This document shows positions 20,619-36,960 of a stretch of DNA of 64,000 bases, piece by piece. The notes beneath the pieces are model-generated. The model searched no databases, was not told where the DNA came from, and saw only the letters and a program-made list of their open reading frames with translations. Position 1 is the stretch's first letter, and every line of letters starts with the position of its first letter. The stretch is from assembly GCA_030544235.1 (NCBI GenBank), contig CM060463.1, positions 35,175,920 to 35,239,919 on the forward strand. Direction: 5' to 3'. The DNA is from Lepturacanthus savala (Eukaryota; Chordata; Actinopteri; Scombriformes; Trichiuridae). The position numbers were made by a program, and so were the translations under genes.

Positions 20619-21203
20619 GGGCGACACGGTGAAGCAGGGGTTAGCGCTGTTGCCTCACAGCAAGAAGGTAGCAGGTTCAAGACCTCCTTGGTCCGGGGTC
20701 TGGAACCTTTCTGTGTGGAGTTTGCATGTCTGTCTGGAGACACGGCTACTCCGGTTTCCTCCCACAGTCCAAAAACATGCTCAGGTAGGCTCTAAATTGC
20801 CTGTAGGTGTGAGTGTGTGAGTGAATGGTGTGTGTGCCCCACGATTGGCTGGCAACCATCTGGGGTGTATCCCTGCCTCTCGCCATAATGCGCTGGGATA
20901 GGCTCCAGCAGACCCCTGCGACCCTAATAATAAATTTTTAATAATAAATTTTATTTAAGAAGCGCCTTTCAGGTCACTCAAGGACACTTTACAAGGTTAA
21001 AATCAGCAGTAGCAGCAACACCAAACACAAGAAAAAAACATTAAAACATTGGTAAGTATTAATAGTATAAATTAAAATAAAAACAAATAGAGATAAAACA
21101 AAAATAATGTAATATAATAAAGATAAATAGACATAATAAATAAATAAATAAAAAATAAGTAAAAATGAGGAATAAGCAGGTATAGAAAATGACTGACTGA
21201 CTG
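20619..21203 (+). mobile_element. tRNA-derived SINE, copy 2, interrupted by another insertion
   Basis: Forward orientation. The 13-bp ACTTCCAAAATGA flanks it at 20606-20618 and 21204-21216. The head 'GGGGTTAGCGCTGTTGCC' and 'GCAGGTTCAAGACC' correspond to tRNA box A and box B regions; the tail ends in GACT repeats. The tail is split after 20928 and resumes at about 21165. Confidence 0.87.
20929..21164 (+). mobile_element. Element nested in SINE copy 2
   Basis: The other SINE copies run directly from 'CCCTAAT' to 'GAGGAATAAG' (or its complement). Here about 236 bp intervene, beginning A/T-rich with 'AAGCGCCTTTCAGG' and 'CACTCAAGGACACTTTACAA', a motif pair seen in dispersed fish repeats, and ending in an A/T-rich tail with AATA repeats. 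Probably a retroposed fragment; family not assigned. Confidence 0.7.
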
Positions 21204-21559
21204 ACTTCCAAAATGATAATTGATTTTTTTTTTTGTTTATGTCTGAAGGACCAATAAAGACTCCAGTTTCAAAGAATTCGAATTTTCTGTCAATTATTTC
21301 ATGGTTCAGGCTTTACAGGGTTATTTTCAGTGTGGTTTATCCCTAAACATTCTCACAAACACTGATCCACAAGCTTCTTATAGTGAGGAGATTTATGTTG
21401 TGGCAGATATACAAACAAATGGCTGATACTTGGATTGATACTTCTGTGTTATATATTTTAATACTTTATTTTTATAGCTACAAGTCAGTTAATCTCTGAC
21501 ATTGAGTTTAATAAGCGTTGACATGAAAAAGCTGTCTAGTATCACATTTTTAAGATAAG

Positions 21560-21645
21560 ATTAAATTAGATTAGATAAAATCAGATAAGATTAGACAGGA
21601 TAAGCCTTTATTTCCTCCCTTAGATGAACTTTATCTTGGGCATTT
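21560..21645. repeat. GATTAGA/GATAAGA-rich repeat tail
   Basis: Irregular repeats of AGATTAGAT / AGATAAGAT are followed by 'CCTTTATTTCC', like tails of fish LINE/SINE copies. Short and degenerate. Confidence 0.4.
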
Positions 21646-21693
21646 CAAGTAGAATATAGGTTGCGCCATAACACACATACACATGTATCCAGT

Positions 21694-22801
21694 AGGTGAA
21701 ATCAGGTAAAATGGGCCATTTAAGGTTTCGGGGTCCCGGCCACTCTGGAAATTAGACCCAATGACTAAAAAGGATTTTTTTATTTTTATTTTGGGCATGG
21801 CTATTCATCAGTTCACATCACACATCATTATTGTCTCAATACACAATACACATCAAACATGGAGAAGCTGAAGCTGAGCCCTGCCCCATTTTCTACAGTA
21901 TTATTATTATTTTCTTGTCATGCTATGTTAATTTACAAGTTATTTTTTTTTGTCAATTGACATTTTCACACAACAAGTTATAACAGCAGGTATCATTACA
22001 GAGCTGCAGTTCAGCTTCAGACAGGCAGATAATAGATCACTTGTGTGTCTGCACAAGTTTTTCATCCTTCATAAGTGAATCACCATCTCTTGTAGTTGTC
22101 TGGCATGTCCACGTCCTTTATTCTCGTGGTTCAATCAACAGAGTTCAGTTTTGATGTTTGCCTGATTTTGGTGATGGTAGAAGAACCTGAGCTTTAAAAC
22201 TGTTGCCATAACTGCACTTGACAAGAAGCAGGTGATTTGATTACTTTATGGTTTCTATGGTGGGTGAAACAATACTTCAAATCTAGACTGAACCAGAAAT
22301 GTGCATGGTAAGTAGCCTGGCATGACAAATCTATCTAAACCTATTTTACGATTTCACGATTTATAGGGCCAAAATAACTATATTTTATCACATAATTCCA
22401 ATACAAAATGGTCAGAAATAGACATTATTAATCATAAATATACAATGTTATGTTATTGTCCCAAGTGATTTACCAAAAAGTGTCCAATATAACTCATATC
22501 ACCCTACTTTACTTATCCCAAGATGGGAAATTACAGGGTTCTCCACTTTTGACCTTTTGACCCTGTGGGCAGCAGTGGTTACCTTGCCGTGGGAATCATT
22601 GGGCGATTTTAAGCCCTCAAGTCCAACTCTGAATACTGAGTGCCAAGTAAGAAGGCAATGGATACCATATTTAGTCTTTGGTATGAGGTTGGGAGAGGTT
22701 GGATAGAACCCTGAAACCTCCCAGTCATTATTAATCATAAACATACAGGGAAAATGCATATTTGGTACCAAAAAGTGGCCCAATTTATCTGATGTCACCC
22801 T
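21694..22801 (+). repeat. MITE-like element, CAGGTAAAATGGGCC family, copy 2 with two right ends
   Basis: The left end 'ATCAGGTAAAATGGGCCATT' matches copies at 3788 and 60371. A right end ('CATATCACCCTAC') is reached at 22505, and a second one ('TGATGTCACCCTAC') at 22801. Between them lies about 200 bp with 'GAGTGCCAAGTAAGAAGGC' and 'TTTAGTCTTTGGTATGAGG', typical of another dispersed fish repeat. This is a composite of at least two insertions. Confidence 0.68.
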
Positions 22802-24602
22802 ACATGTACAATCAATCAAATCAAATTACAGGTAGTATTCAGTAACACACACACATTGAAATATTGCATAGATTCCCTACACCATATATTGCACATTCTG
22901 GCCGTGGTGTTAAATACTGCACAGACATGGATGTCTTTCTGTTGTGTTTCTGTTGTTGGAAAACAGAACAATAAGTGAAACTCTGAAAACATTCCAAAAT
23001 TACAGTAGGAGAAAAATGAAAAACAGTCATATATAATAATAATTCTGATGCATAATTTCATCCAGCTGCTCCAGTTTGAGGATGCTGGCTCACTGTCAGT
23101 AGCTGCTTATGAGAACACTTGAAAACAACAGAGCCGTTGTTAATGATATTAATAACACCTGTGATTTTCCTTATGATGTCAGGCCAAAATGTCTGCTGTG
23201 AAAAACGCCTCTGTAGTTCTGGAATGGTGCCAGTGTGAAAGATGCTGCTGCATATGCAAAGCAGATGTTGATGAGTAGGCTTTAAAAATATTGCGTTTTC
23301 CATCAATTAAATATTTCCACTAGATGGCATTAGTGATCCACATCAACTCTTCCTATTCAGTGCTCCAGTCCATCTTTAAACCAGCAGCAGTGAGCAGCAT
23401 CCACGCCAACGGCTCCTATGTGAAGAGTTTTGAGTGACTAAATACCTCGGATTGGCTTTCATCATCATGCTTTTGGTTAATACAAGAGAAAATGAGAATA
23501 TACTGAGTGACAGAAATCTTGCGTGAGGAATTATCATGAGAATATATTGGTAATCTCCCTCTGTATACTGTTCACTGTCATCTGTTTTCCAGCAGAGGAA
23601 AACACTATTAAAGTAAATAGCGCTGGTGGTTTGTGTTGCATTTTGGCCTGACTTCCTCTCTTTTTTGATATTTGTCTGCCAAGCATTCTTGCCAACAGTT
23701 GCCACCAACACAAAAACCCACAAGTCTTTCCATTCCTGATACAAAATTGCAATCAAGTCAGGTCTCCGGGGGAAAGCTGGGGTGCTCCGTCTCGGTTTGT
23801 GATGTTTCTGTGGATGGCAACAAACCGTTGTGCTGCCTGCCAGCATGTCAAGCCAGGAGCATTAGAGAGGGAAAGTGGAAAATTAACCAGCACCGATTGC
23901 CAGAAAAGTCATGTGACTGCAACACATAGGAGCAATGGTTGGTTTTACATGAGGAGCGTTCCAGCAAACAAACATGTGACACTTAATTACAGCATCACAC
24001 TGATCCTCAGTGTTCAGATAGGATATAAAACACAGTGGGTTTCAGGACTGAATAATTAAGAGTGGAAAACATGTATTTCATAGAGCAAGGACGTTCTAAA
24101 CAATAATTCCGGGCAAAAGGAAGCATCAAAAAAGAGAAAAAGAGAAAAGAACCTGGGATCCCATCAGACCAAAGTGCAGGGCATCGTACAGTTTTTTTCT
24201 GAATGCTTAAACACTAACAGCGATTCTTCTCTGTACCATCCATCTCTGAAACCATTAACACTTGTAGCCAATGCATTAACCATGTGTGTCTAACTGAATG
24301 CATGTTCTCTGCTTTACACTCAGCCTGAATTTCAACACTGACACATGTGCAAACACTTTTAGATAATGAGTTCACTTTGAAATCAAAGCTGCAGGACCTG
24401 AAACAGCAGATAACACTGAATTCCAAAACGTCAACAGAGTGAGTCTCTCTGCACTTTCTCACAATAGAAGCACTGAAACTCAGAATGTGTGAAACATCTG
24501 ATATGAGCATGTGCAGGTCTGGAGGTGTATGGTGCTACATCTTTTTATACTGTGCTACATGTTTTTTGTCTCTTTTAGAGACTGAAGCAGATGTATCTTG
24601 AG
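22802..24602. other. Intergenic stretch, no gene recognised
   Basis: It contains the longest open frame of the gap (minus, 23376-23846), which has no recognisable domain or splice context. Otherwise no feature is seen. Confidence 0.45.
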
Positions 24603-25238
24603 TTAACCCTCTATTGCATAGTGTTGTCATATGGCAACAATTACTTTATCTACATTTTTCTAAAAATCTGTAATATAAATCTGTGATATGTGATATCTTT
24701 GTTTTTACAGTTAGGCAAGAAAGGGGGGCTTTTATTTTGGAAATAAATTTATGAGGTCACATGACCAGAATATCTTGTTTGCTCTTTGACATTTGACTTG
24801 TGAGCATCATTGTCTCACAACTGAAGGTCGTCTTTTATTTAAAATTTTGGAAAATTTTTTACCAAATAAAACATTAAACTCACAATCTATGGTAAATAAA
24901 CTTTATTTTTTTATTTTTATACATTTAATTAAATTTCGATGTTAAAAAATAAAAATTAAATTAAATTAAAATATATTTTTTTCGAATACACTAAAAATAT
25001 TCGTAGCCAAAGGGCAACAATATGCAAATATGGACATTTTTTGAGTGGAGATCCATTGACATACATAGCATAAAACTATCCTGAGACTATTTTCACAATT
25101 TTTTCGTAGATATTTTTATCTACATATATCTATAATAATAATAACCATAATATATCTATAATTAAAGCCATTTTAAATAAAAACATTCGAAACATTTTTT
25201 ACCACATCTAAGTCATATTTCATGCAATAGAAGGTTAA
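24603..25238 (-). mobile_element. piggyBac-like MITE, copy B (reversed)
   Basis: It begins TTAACCCTCTATTGCATA and ends CATGCAATAGAAGGTTAA, near-perfect inverted ends inside TTAA duplications. The body is the reverse complement of copies A, C, D and E ('GAGGTCACATGACCAG', then 'GTTGTCATATGGCAACAATT' at the left). This is the clearest copy for defining both termini. No coding capacity. Confidence 0.85.
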
Positions 25239-25775
25239 CATATGTGGACGAGGCAGGTTCAACCTTGCAGAAACAAGACTTCTGTTGTTTGAGGAGTGTT
25301 AGGCCTTCTGAGAAAAATCTAATAGTTTGTATTGATGGTATATTATGTTCAACTTCACACATTTGTATACCTGTTGTCAGTATGTGTGTTTACTACATGT
25401 ATGACAAAACTTTATTGCAAACTGCTCTGTACACAGAAAAAGAAAAAAGCCGCAAGTGTTTTTCATTCATACTATCAATGTGTAATCAGTGTTTTGCATG
25501 CTCATCCAATGATGGGTTCTGTGTAATGTAATGACGCAACAAAATCATTTAAAACATTATTTTGAGAGTTTTGCAAGAATTTCTGCTTTTGCAAGAGATG
25601 TATGATGTTTTGCTGGTCTCAGGTGTAAGGTTTTGTGGTTAGTGTGTAGAGCTTTGCAAAAATGCCTGTAGGCTTATAAGTGCCTAAGCAATCACCAAAA
25701 ACAACTAGACTTTATGCAGGTTTCTCTCTTTTCCTATTGCTGTCTTCTGTCACAGCTTGGTTCAAGGAAACAAAA

Positions 25776-25930
<155 letters not shown>

Positions 25931-26049
25931 CTTCTACCCTTTCTATTGAATATCTTAACTTATAGCTTTTATTTATTATACTTGTATTATACTCTTTAAT
26001 AGATTCATATAAACAAATAATGTTTGACAAGATGAGAAATTCAAAATAT

Positions 26050-26345
26050 TTTTAAAATACAGTTTTAAGAATCATTCATCAGGTCTGTACATTATGTGTT
26101 CATGTTGGTTTCTTGTTATTTAAAAGTCCATTTGTGTTGTTTTTATTTATTTTTTTTTACAAAAATACTAATAACTGAAAAAGAATGATAAATAAATAAA
26201 ATATGTAATCCACCTAGAATATAAAACTTGTTGATAGCATGTGTTTTTACATTTTTAAAAACCTTTTTAAGAGATTTAAACTATCTGGTACCTAGTTTCT
26301 AGGGTTACACCACACCACATTTTTGTCACTGACCCGTATACAACT
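26050..26345 (+). repeat. Dispersed repeat ('GGTTACAC' family), forward copy
   Basis: Blocks 'TCATCAGGTCTGTACATT', 'GTTCATGTTGGTTTC', 'TTTAAAAGTCCATTT', 'CACCTAGAATATAA' and 'ACTATCTGGTACCTAG' occur in the same order at 49549-49960. The last part reappears reversed at 11640 and weakly at 17960. It is non-coding, with ends not defined. Confidence 0.7.
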
Positions 26346-26749
26346 GATGTTAATTCATCTAATCAACCATACATTCAAAATCAATTGAGCTTATGATGTG
26401 CTGCTATGTTATGAACCATTTGTTGTGCCCTTTTTAACATGTTTCTTCTCTCAATAGGTTTCATGTTTTATGTAAAGTACTTGAATTACCTTGTTGAAAT
26501 TAGCTACTTAATCTTTTTTTTTCACTTTTTTTAACTTGAATGTGACACTTACTTGGAATTAATATGTAGTGTGAAACTGTCCTCAGCTCAGCCGTACTTG
26601 ACTAAAGTGGCTTTGCTCACAGCCGTGCTGTCATGTGATAACCTCGTTATCTCACCACCAGCATAATGTGCAACACTGAGTCTATCATAAGACCTTTAGA
26701 GTCCACTTAATGTCAGCCCTTCAAATTACTCACTAATGAATATTTTCTA

Positions 26750-27060
26750 AGGCTAAGCTTTGTGACAGAGTCGCTCTGTCTGCTTCACCCTCTCTCACAC
26801 CTCTTGTGTGTGGAGCTGAAGGTTCACGCCTGCCGTGTGGTCCACACGCTGCCGGAGACACGCCAAGTCGTCTGCAAACACGGTATAAACACGCAGCCCG
26901 GGCTTTATTGTTCCTCTCCACGGATGCATTGTTCCTGATTGTGTGAATCCTCTCTCCCGATTGGTTCGCTCTTGACCTCTGACCTATTTTCACTCCGGAG
27001 CGGAGTCGGGGGGCATCTGGACACAGCGTTCCCACAGAGAGCTGCTCAGACTCTGGCGTT
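26750..27060. promoter_or_regulatory. GC-richer island with perfect DR1 and inverted CCAAT
   Basis: It stands out from AT-rich flanks by several CpGs. TGACCTCTGACCT at 26973-26985 is a perfect DR1 nuclear-receptor site (AGGTCA n AGGTCA on the minus strand), the type bound by RXR heterodimers, HNF4 or COUP-TF. GATTGGTTC just upstream holds an inverted CCAAT box. It could be a distal enhancer or an unannotated promoter. The minus-strand open frame of 100 codons has no recognisable domain. Confidence 0.35.
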
Positions 27061-27148
27061 TATGTAGGTCAGCGAGTGGCCCTCAGTGTCACTAGCAAAC
27101 TATAAACAGATCGAGAATGCATGAGAGTGAGTGTGCGTGCGTGCATAT

Positions 27149-27172
27149 GTGTGTGTGTGTGTGTGTGTGTGG
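27149..27172. repeat. (GT)n microsatellite
   Basis: Short GT run following a GTGC-rich stretch. Confidence 0.9.
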
Positions 27173-28643
27173 TATAAGTGTACGACTAACTAATTGTAGG
27201 GTTGATGTGCATTTTATGGGCTGTCACAGCACTTGGAGAAAATTCCATCTGTTGCTATTGCTTCTTCATGCTTCATGCCTGTTTAGCCATTCATGTGGTT
27301 TGCATAATTATTAATTTTTGACTTGCATTACATTACATGATGTTTATGCTAATGATAAAAGGCTAATATATTATTGGATGGTTTTCCTGTTTATCAAAAG
27401 TGCCTAAACATGGAACATAAAGTTTTGTCAGACTCATGTTTCAAATTTTTTACGACACAAGGATTACTACACATTGCAATAATATATTAAAGCTATAGTA
27501 GATATAGATATGTTTGAGCACCTGGGGGCAAAAAAACACCTCAAACACCTTGAATTTGGCTACCATCCACTTTTATTGTAAAGTCTCCATGCGAGAGCAT
27601 CAGGCAGAAAAAAGCATTATGAGCATTTTAGCCTATCTGTTTTAATGTTTTTTTTTTTTTACCATCTATTGTGCTGAGAGCTGTATGTAACAACTAAAAC
27701 AGCTAGTGTTCATTACCTGATCATTTTTATTCTACAAATTGCTGGGAAATTTATTCTATTTAAACATAAAAATAAAATGAAACATTATGTTAGTTCATAT
27801 ATATTATTTCCTAGAAACAAGTCACTATGTAACTTATAACTTCAAAGACATTTCCAGGAAATTACAACACAGTTTGTTAGAGAGTGGATGAAAGAGAAGT
27901 GTTGTGCTGTAAATGCTATGGGACATGTGTGCATATCGGCTATTGATTTTCCTCAATGATCAATAAGTAAACAAGATTAAAAATGTTTCCAGTATGGTTT
28001 GATTTCAAAGAACTTTGTTCTTCCTGTGAGGGAACTTCATTTGTGGTTGGGCAAAGTCATACACAACATTCTTCCAAAAATAAACGGCCCACAATAAATA
28101 CAGGATTGTGTTTATGTCTCAGCAACAAATGTGGCACATAAACTTCAATTACAAATTCATATTTTTTAGATTACTACAATTACAGAATATGTAAATAGGA
28201 ATGTTCATGTTCCAAGTGTGACCTTTTCATGTTTTTTTCAGCCTGTGTATGTGACTCTTGAGGACTTAAAAGTCAGATCAATGATGTAAAGAGAGGTCAT
28301 ATCTTTGTGAATGTTCCATCCCAGTTCTATTGTGTAGTTTCACACCTACTCTGTCGATTGTCATTTACAGCTTAATAGCTGCATGTGACCCATTGATCAT
28401 CCTCAGACTGGCCACACAGGCGAACAACCAGCCTCTGGTGATTCTGTGCTGCAGAGGTGATGTATCAGCTTTGTGCAGTTTGACACAGATTTAGCTGGCA
28501 GCAGCGCCTCAAGCCTCCATGGTTCAGCTGATATCAGAGTTCAGAGCAACAAACTCTTCATGACCCCAGTACGACACGTCTGATCCAGCCGACCACACCT
28601 TATGGTGACGCTCGAAGCCGGGTAAGCACAAGCACACTATCAT

Positions 28644-28644
<1 letters not shown>

Positions 28645-28736
<92 letters not shown>
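28645..28736. repeat. (CA)n microsatellite, about 92 bp
   Basis: Uninterrupted CA dinucleotides. It creates open frames of V-C repeats on the minus strand that are not genes. Confidence 0.98.
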
Positions 28737-28738
<2 letters not shown>

Positions 28739-29287
28739 GTGAACACACACTTTTTGTATTTGATTGCTTTGTGTGGTAGATAAATTAAGCTGCATGTGAA
28801 ACAAACATGATGCAGGATATTTGAATTAATCATACAAATTTTATCAAATACAAATACACATTTTATATATTAATTGTGAATGTAGCCCGATTTTTCTTGT
28901 TTCAAGTGAATGAAACTCTCCAGTACATAATGCATAATGTAAGTCTGCAACCCTCACATTATAAAAAAGGTTTATTATGTTAATAGTAAATAAATAATAA
29001 GTTGATAAGTAAAACATAATCAATCAACATAAATCAATCAATAATATTTGTCACGTTATCACAGTGTGATTGTTATTGTGTACCCTCAATTGTGCAATGA
29101 CACATTTTTTTTGTAATTGTATTCAACTATAACATTGTGTAGTACAAAAATGTTCATAAAAAAGGTACAAGCCCAAAGTTTATCCCAAATAAGTGTTTTC
29201 TTTTCTCATCTCCTTGACTTTCTCCTTTCTCCTAGTTACCAGTTAACCTAAATCATAAATAAATAAATCATAATCACAATTTTTTTT

Positions 29288-30245
29288 ACAGTGTTTGCCC
29301 CCTTCCTGATTTCTTAACTTAGACAGTAGACAATACAAATGAACACAAAATGATGCAGTTTTTAAACATCATGCTGAGATCTAAACAATTTCAGGAACAA
29401 ATAATCAGTCTGGAAAAGATTATAAAGCCCTTCCTAAAGCATTCGGACTCAGGAGCGGCTGGCCAACCAAAATTAGCCCAAGAGCAGTGAACAAAGGACC
29501 CCACAACAACATCCTAAGAACTGCAGGCTTCACTTGCCTCAGTCAGAGTTCATGACTCCACTATAAAAAAGAGACTGGGTAAAAATGGCTGCATGGTGGT
29601 GGTAGTGTGATGGTCTGGGGCTCTTTGCTGCTTTAGGACCTGGAAGTCTTGCTGTGATAAATGGAACCATGAATTCTGCTGTCTACCAAAAAATCCTGAA
29701 GGAGAATGTCCAAACATCTTTTCCGTAACCTCAAGCTGAAACAAACTTGGGTTCTGCAGCAGGACAATGATCCAAAACACAGCAGCAAGTCCACCTCTGA
29801 ATGGTTGAAAAAGCAAAACTAAATGAAGACTTGACAGGGGCGTAGTCAAAGTCTTGACCTGAATCCTATTGGGATGCTGTGGCATGACCTTAAAAAGGCT
29901 GTTCATGCTCAAAAATCCCCCAATGTGGCTGAATTAAAACAATTCTGTAAAGATGAATGGGCCAGAATTCCTCCACAACACTGTAAGAGACTCATTGCAA
30001 GTCGTTGCAAGCCCTTGATTGTAGTTGTTGCTGCTGAGGGCCGAACCAGTTATTAGATGTTTCAGGGGGAATCACTTTTGCACACAGGGCCATGTGGGTT
30101 TTTCTCCCTTAATAATAAAAACTTTCATTTAAAAACTGCATTTTGCGTCCACTTGGGTTGTCTTTGATTAATACTTAAATTCGTTTGATGATCTGACACA
30201 TTTCAGTGACTGATATGCAAAAAAATAAGAAATGAGGAAGCTGCT
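29288..30245 (+). mobile_element. Tc1/mariner element with internal deletion, dead
   Basis: The left terminal repeat 'GTGTTTGCCCCCTTCCTGAT' has its partner in 'AATAAGAAATGAGGAAG' near the right end, where the outermost bases are lost. Between them lie pieces of a Tc1-type transposase: a helix-turn-helix part, then 'GGSVMVWG'-like sequence, 'QQDNDPKH' and the C-terminal 'MLWHDLKKAVHA' open at 29874-30056, ending RTSY. After about 29595 the coding sequence jumps from the DNA-binding part to the middle of the catalytic domain, so some 250 bp seem missing (inference from family length). Frameshifts add to the loss. The element's TA duplication is unclear. Confidence 0.85.
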
Positions 30246-34665
<4,420 letters not shown>

Positions 34666-35074
34666 GGTGCTTTCAGACCATCAGCAGTTGGTCTATTCAA
34701 ACCAAAGGCACTTAGTTTGGTTCGTTTCCATCGGTGTGAAAACATCAGTCACACTGGGTGCAATAAATCAAGCGGACCGAGAAAAAGACGCATTGGTCCG
34801 CTTGACTCCACACCAAATGACAAACTTTAGTATGGTTCCACTGAAGAGAACGCAAACTCTGGACTAAACAAACTCTTTGAGATGCATCATGGGAGGGGAT
34901 ACTAATTATTTAATTTCCCGTTTCCAGAAAAACATTGATGAAACGTCAATCTGACCAATTTTGGTTCATTTGCAGGTGTGAAAGTGGACCATGCTATGTC
35001 TACATGCTACAAAGTACCTATTTTTTTGTCTGGTGTGGACCTAATAATCAAACTAGTGGTGTGAAAGCTCCATT
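34666..35074. repeat. MITE-like element with AGGTGCTTTCA ends
   Basis: The left end AGGTGCTTTCAGACC and right end GGTGTGAAAGCTCC are imperfect inverted repeats. TTA adjoins both ends, compatible with the 3-bp duplications of PIF/Harbinger elements (inference). 'TTTGGTTCGTTTCC' in the body is typical of an abundant fish MITE. Non-coding. Confidence 0.6.
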
Positions 35075-35399
35075 AGTGCAACACACTAGTCAGATGGCCT
35101 GAACATTATAGGAGCTTTGACTACTGTTCATGGATGGAGAAGCTATCTTTGGATGTTGAGGATCTCAGATTTTCTGAGTCCAAAATCCAACAGTAGGTGT
35201 TCCAGTTGAATTTTCCCATTTGGAACTCAGAAATCCTGACTTCCAGTACAAATGGAACACAGCATTAGACCTGTTGTGCCCAGCTGAAGGGCTGAATATA
35301 CAAACATGCTGCTTTTATTCTATCTCCAGAGCAGCCTTGGAGGAAAGTTGATGTGTACAGCATTAACTACTCATTGGTTTGCCCTTTTGCCGTTTCCCC

Positions 35400-35760
35400 C
35401 CCCCTTCTTCCCAGATCACTCTCTATATCCGGGCCAGCATCCTGAGTGGAGCACGCACTCATGTTCCAGATATTAAATTACTCATGAAATATTTGCTTGC
35501 CTTCAGGCTCTGCTGCAGCTTGCTCTGAAACCTCCGCTTAGCCCCTGAAACGTCTCCGAGTGCAGGCTTGTGTCACCTCTCCAAGCAAGGTCAATTTTTC
35601 CAATTTAGAAAAGGCCATTACAGGCCATTTCAGATCACATTAGCCTCAGAGTTTTGCTCTTGTCACCTTTTCCTTACGTACCTCTCCTCATCCGCTGCAT
35701 CTAGGAGGGGTGGCTGCTTTGCTTAAACAAGTGGGCTGAGAGGTTGAACATTGTAGGATT
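35400..35760. promoter_or_regulatory. Repeat-free higher-complexity island
   Basis: Mixed-composition sequence lacking repeats, with some CpG and no good frame. It could be a conserved non-coding element upstream of the EphB gene. No specific motif supports it. Confidence 0.2.
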
Positions 35761-36381
35761 CAGTAACATGAAAAGGCCTGATCACTCACCCTGTGTACTT
35801 GACTGTACCAGAAAGTTCCTCTGAGCTCAGTGAACCCTGAAGACATTTTAAAGATACAGCCGTAGAGTTCACAAGGACAACATGAGAATTAAATTGTCTA
35901 GACTGATGTGTTATGACCGAACCTGATGGCTACTGAACACACTGCTATATTATTTTTGACTTTTAGTAGAATTCTCAAACTAAACCATTAATTTGCACTG
36001 TCTCGCTAACACAGCAACGTTGTGCCACTCACAGCACCAGAAGTGTAGAATTTAGTGGCATCTAAAATCTGGATGGAAAATTTTAGGGGTTATGCAGGTT
36101 CTTGCCAGAAAAAAGAAAGAAAACAAAGATGCCCATTTTCTGCAATTCGATATATATTATTTGATATTATCCTGCATATTCAAAGACTTTGGGAGGATTA
36201 TTTAAAACTTCACAAAATCAGTTTTGTAGCTCAGTAATCTCTCACTTTACAGTAATTACTGCATATTCATTTCATGCCAATTACTTGTGCCTTTATGATT
36301 ATTGAAAATGACACTCACTTATTCTTTCACTTTGTCCTGTCTGTGTTGGTTTAGCCTAAGTGCCTTTTTGTTTTTTTCTGA

Positions 36382-36960
36382 GGGGCGGTCCACACGAACA
36401 TGGGTGTTTCTGAAACTGTGTGTTTCTATGTAAGGTTTCAGCCTTTCATCCATGTCACCACAGGTATGGGCTCCTGAAACTGGAGTTTTTTGTAGTCAGA
36501 GTCCAGGGTAAATTCTTTTGAAAAGTCTGGTTTCAGCAGTCATGTGTGGACGGGAAAAACAGTTTCTTCTTCTTCTTTAGGGTTTTAGGGCAGCCAGCAT
36601 CCAAAAAGTTGCATTGCTGCCACCTGCAAGAATACTACTTTACTGTATCCAGAATCCAGAAGAAATATGGTCTTCCCCTCCCACTTGACCGTTTTTAAAT
36701 GCTTTTCAGAGATTCCTCTTTTTAGCTAATCTCTGCAACTGTCTTTGATTGACATAATTCCTGCAAAAAACTAAAACATGTAGCGCAATGTCTTGTCGAA
36801 ATTGTTTGACATCACACTCCATGGAGACGTGTGGAGCGCTCTAGCCTTATGATTGGCTAAAATGGCCTTCCTATTAGGACTGCTATCGTCACCTACTACT
36901 TTGGCATGTGCATTATATTGTTTGAAGCTGATTTTGCAGCTTCATGTGTGGTGTCGAGGG
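36382..36960. repeat. Decayed DNA-transposon-like relic (GGTCCACACGAAC)
   Basis: It opens with 'GGGGCGGTCCACACGAAC' and ends near 'CTTCATGTGTGGTGTCGAGG', a weak inverted pair reminiscent of hAT-type MITEs in fish. A TTC-rich insertion ('TTCTTCTTCTTCTTTAGGG' and following) sits inside at about 36560-36660. Confidence 0.45.

Noticed and set aside
20629..20820. Open frame in SINE copy 2, and a near-identical one in copy 3 at 41170-41382
   Set aside because: The similarity comes from the SINE; the peptides have no protein relatives I recognise and the borders are set by target duplications.
23376..23846. 156-codon minus-strand frame, the longest in the intergenic gap
   Set aside because: No domain, no matching splice neighbours, and alternative frames also open; likely chance.
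26733..27035. 100-codon minus-strand, arginine-rich frame in the GC-richer island
   Set aside because: Composition follows local GC content; no recognisable domain. The island is better viewed as possible regulatory DNA.
28524..28833. V-C repeat frames (also at 32938-33204 and 49864-50058) and I-Y repeat frames at 45619-45951
   Set aside because: Translations of CA and TA microsatellites.
29550..29912. 120-codon minus-strand frame
   Set aside because: It is the antisense of the Tc1-type transposase relic.
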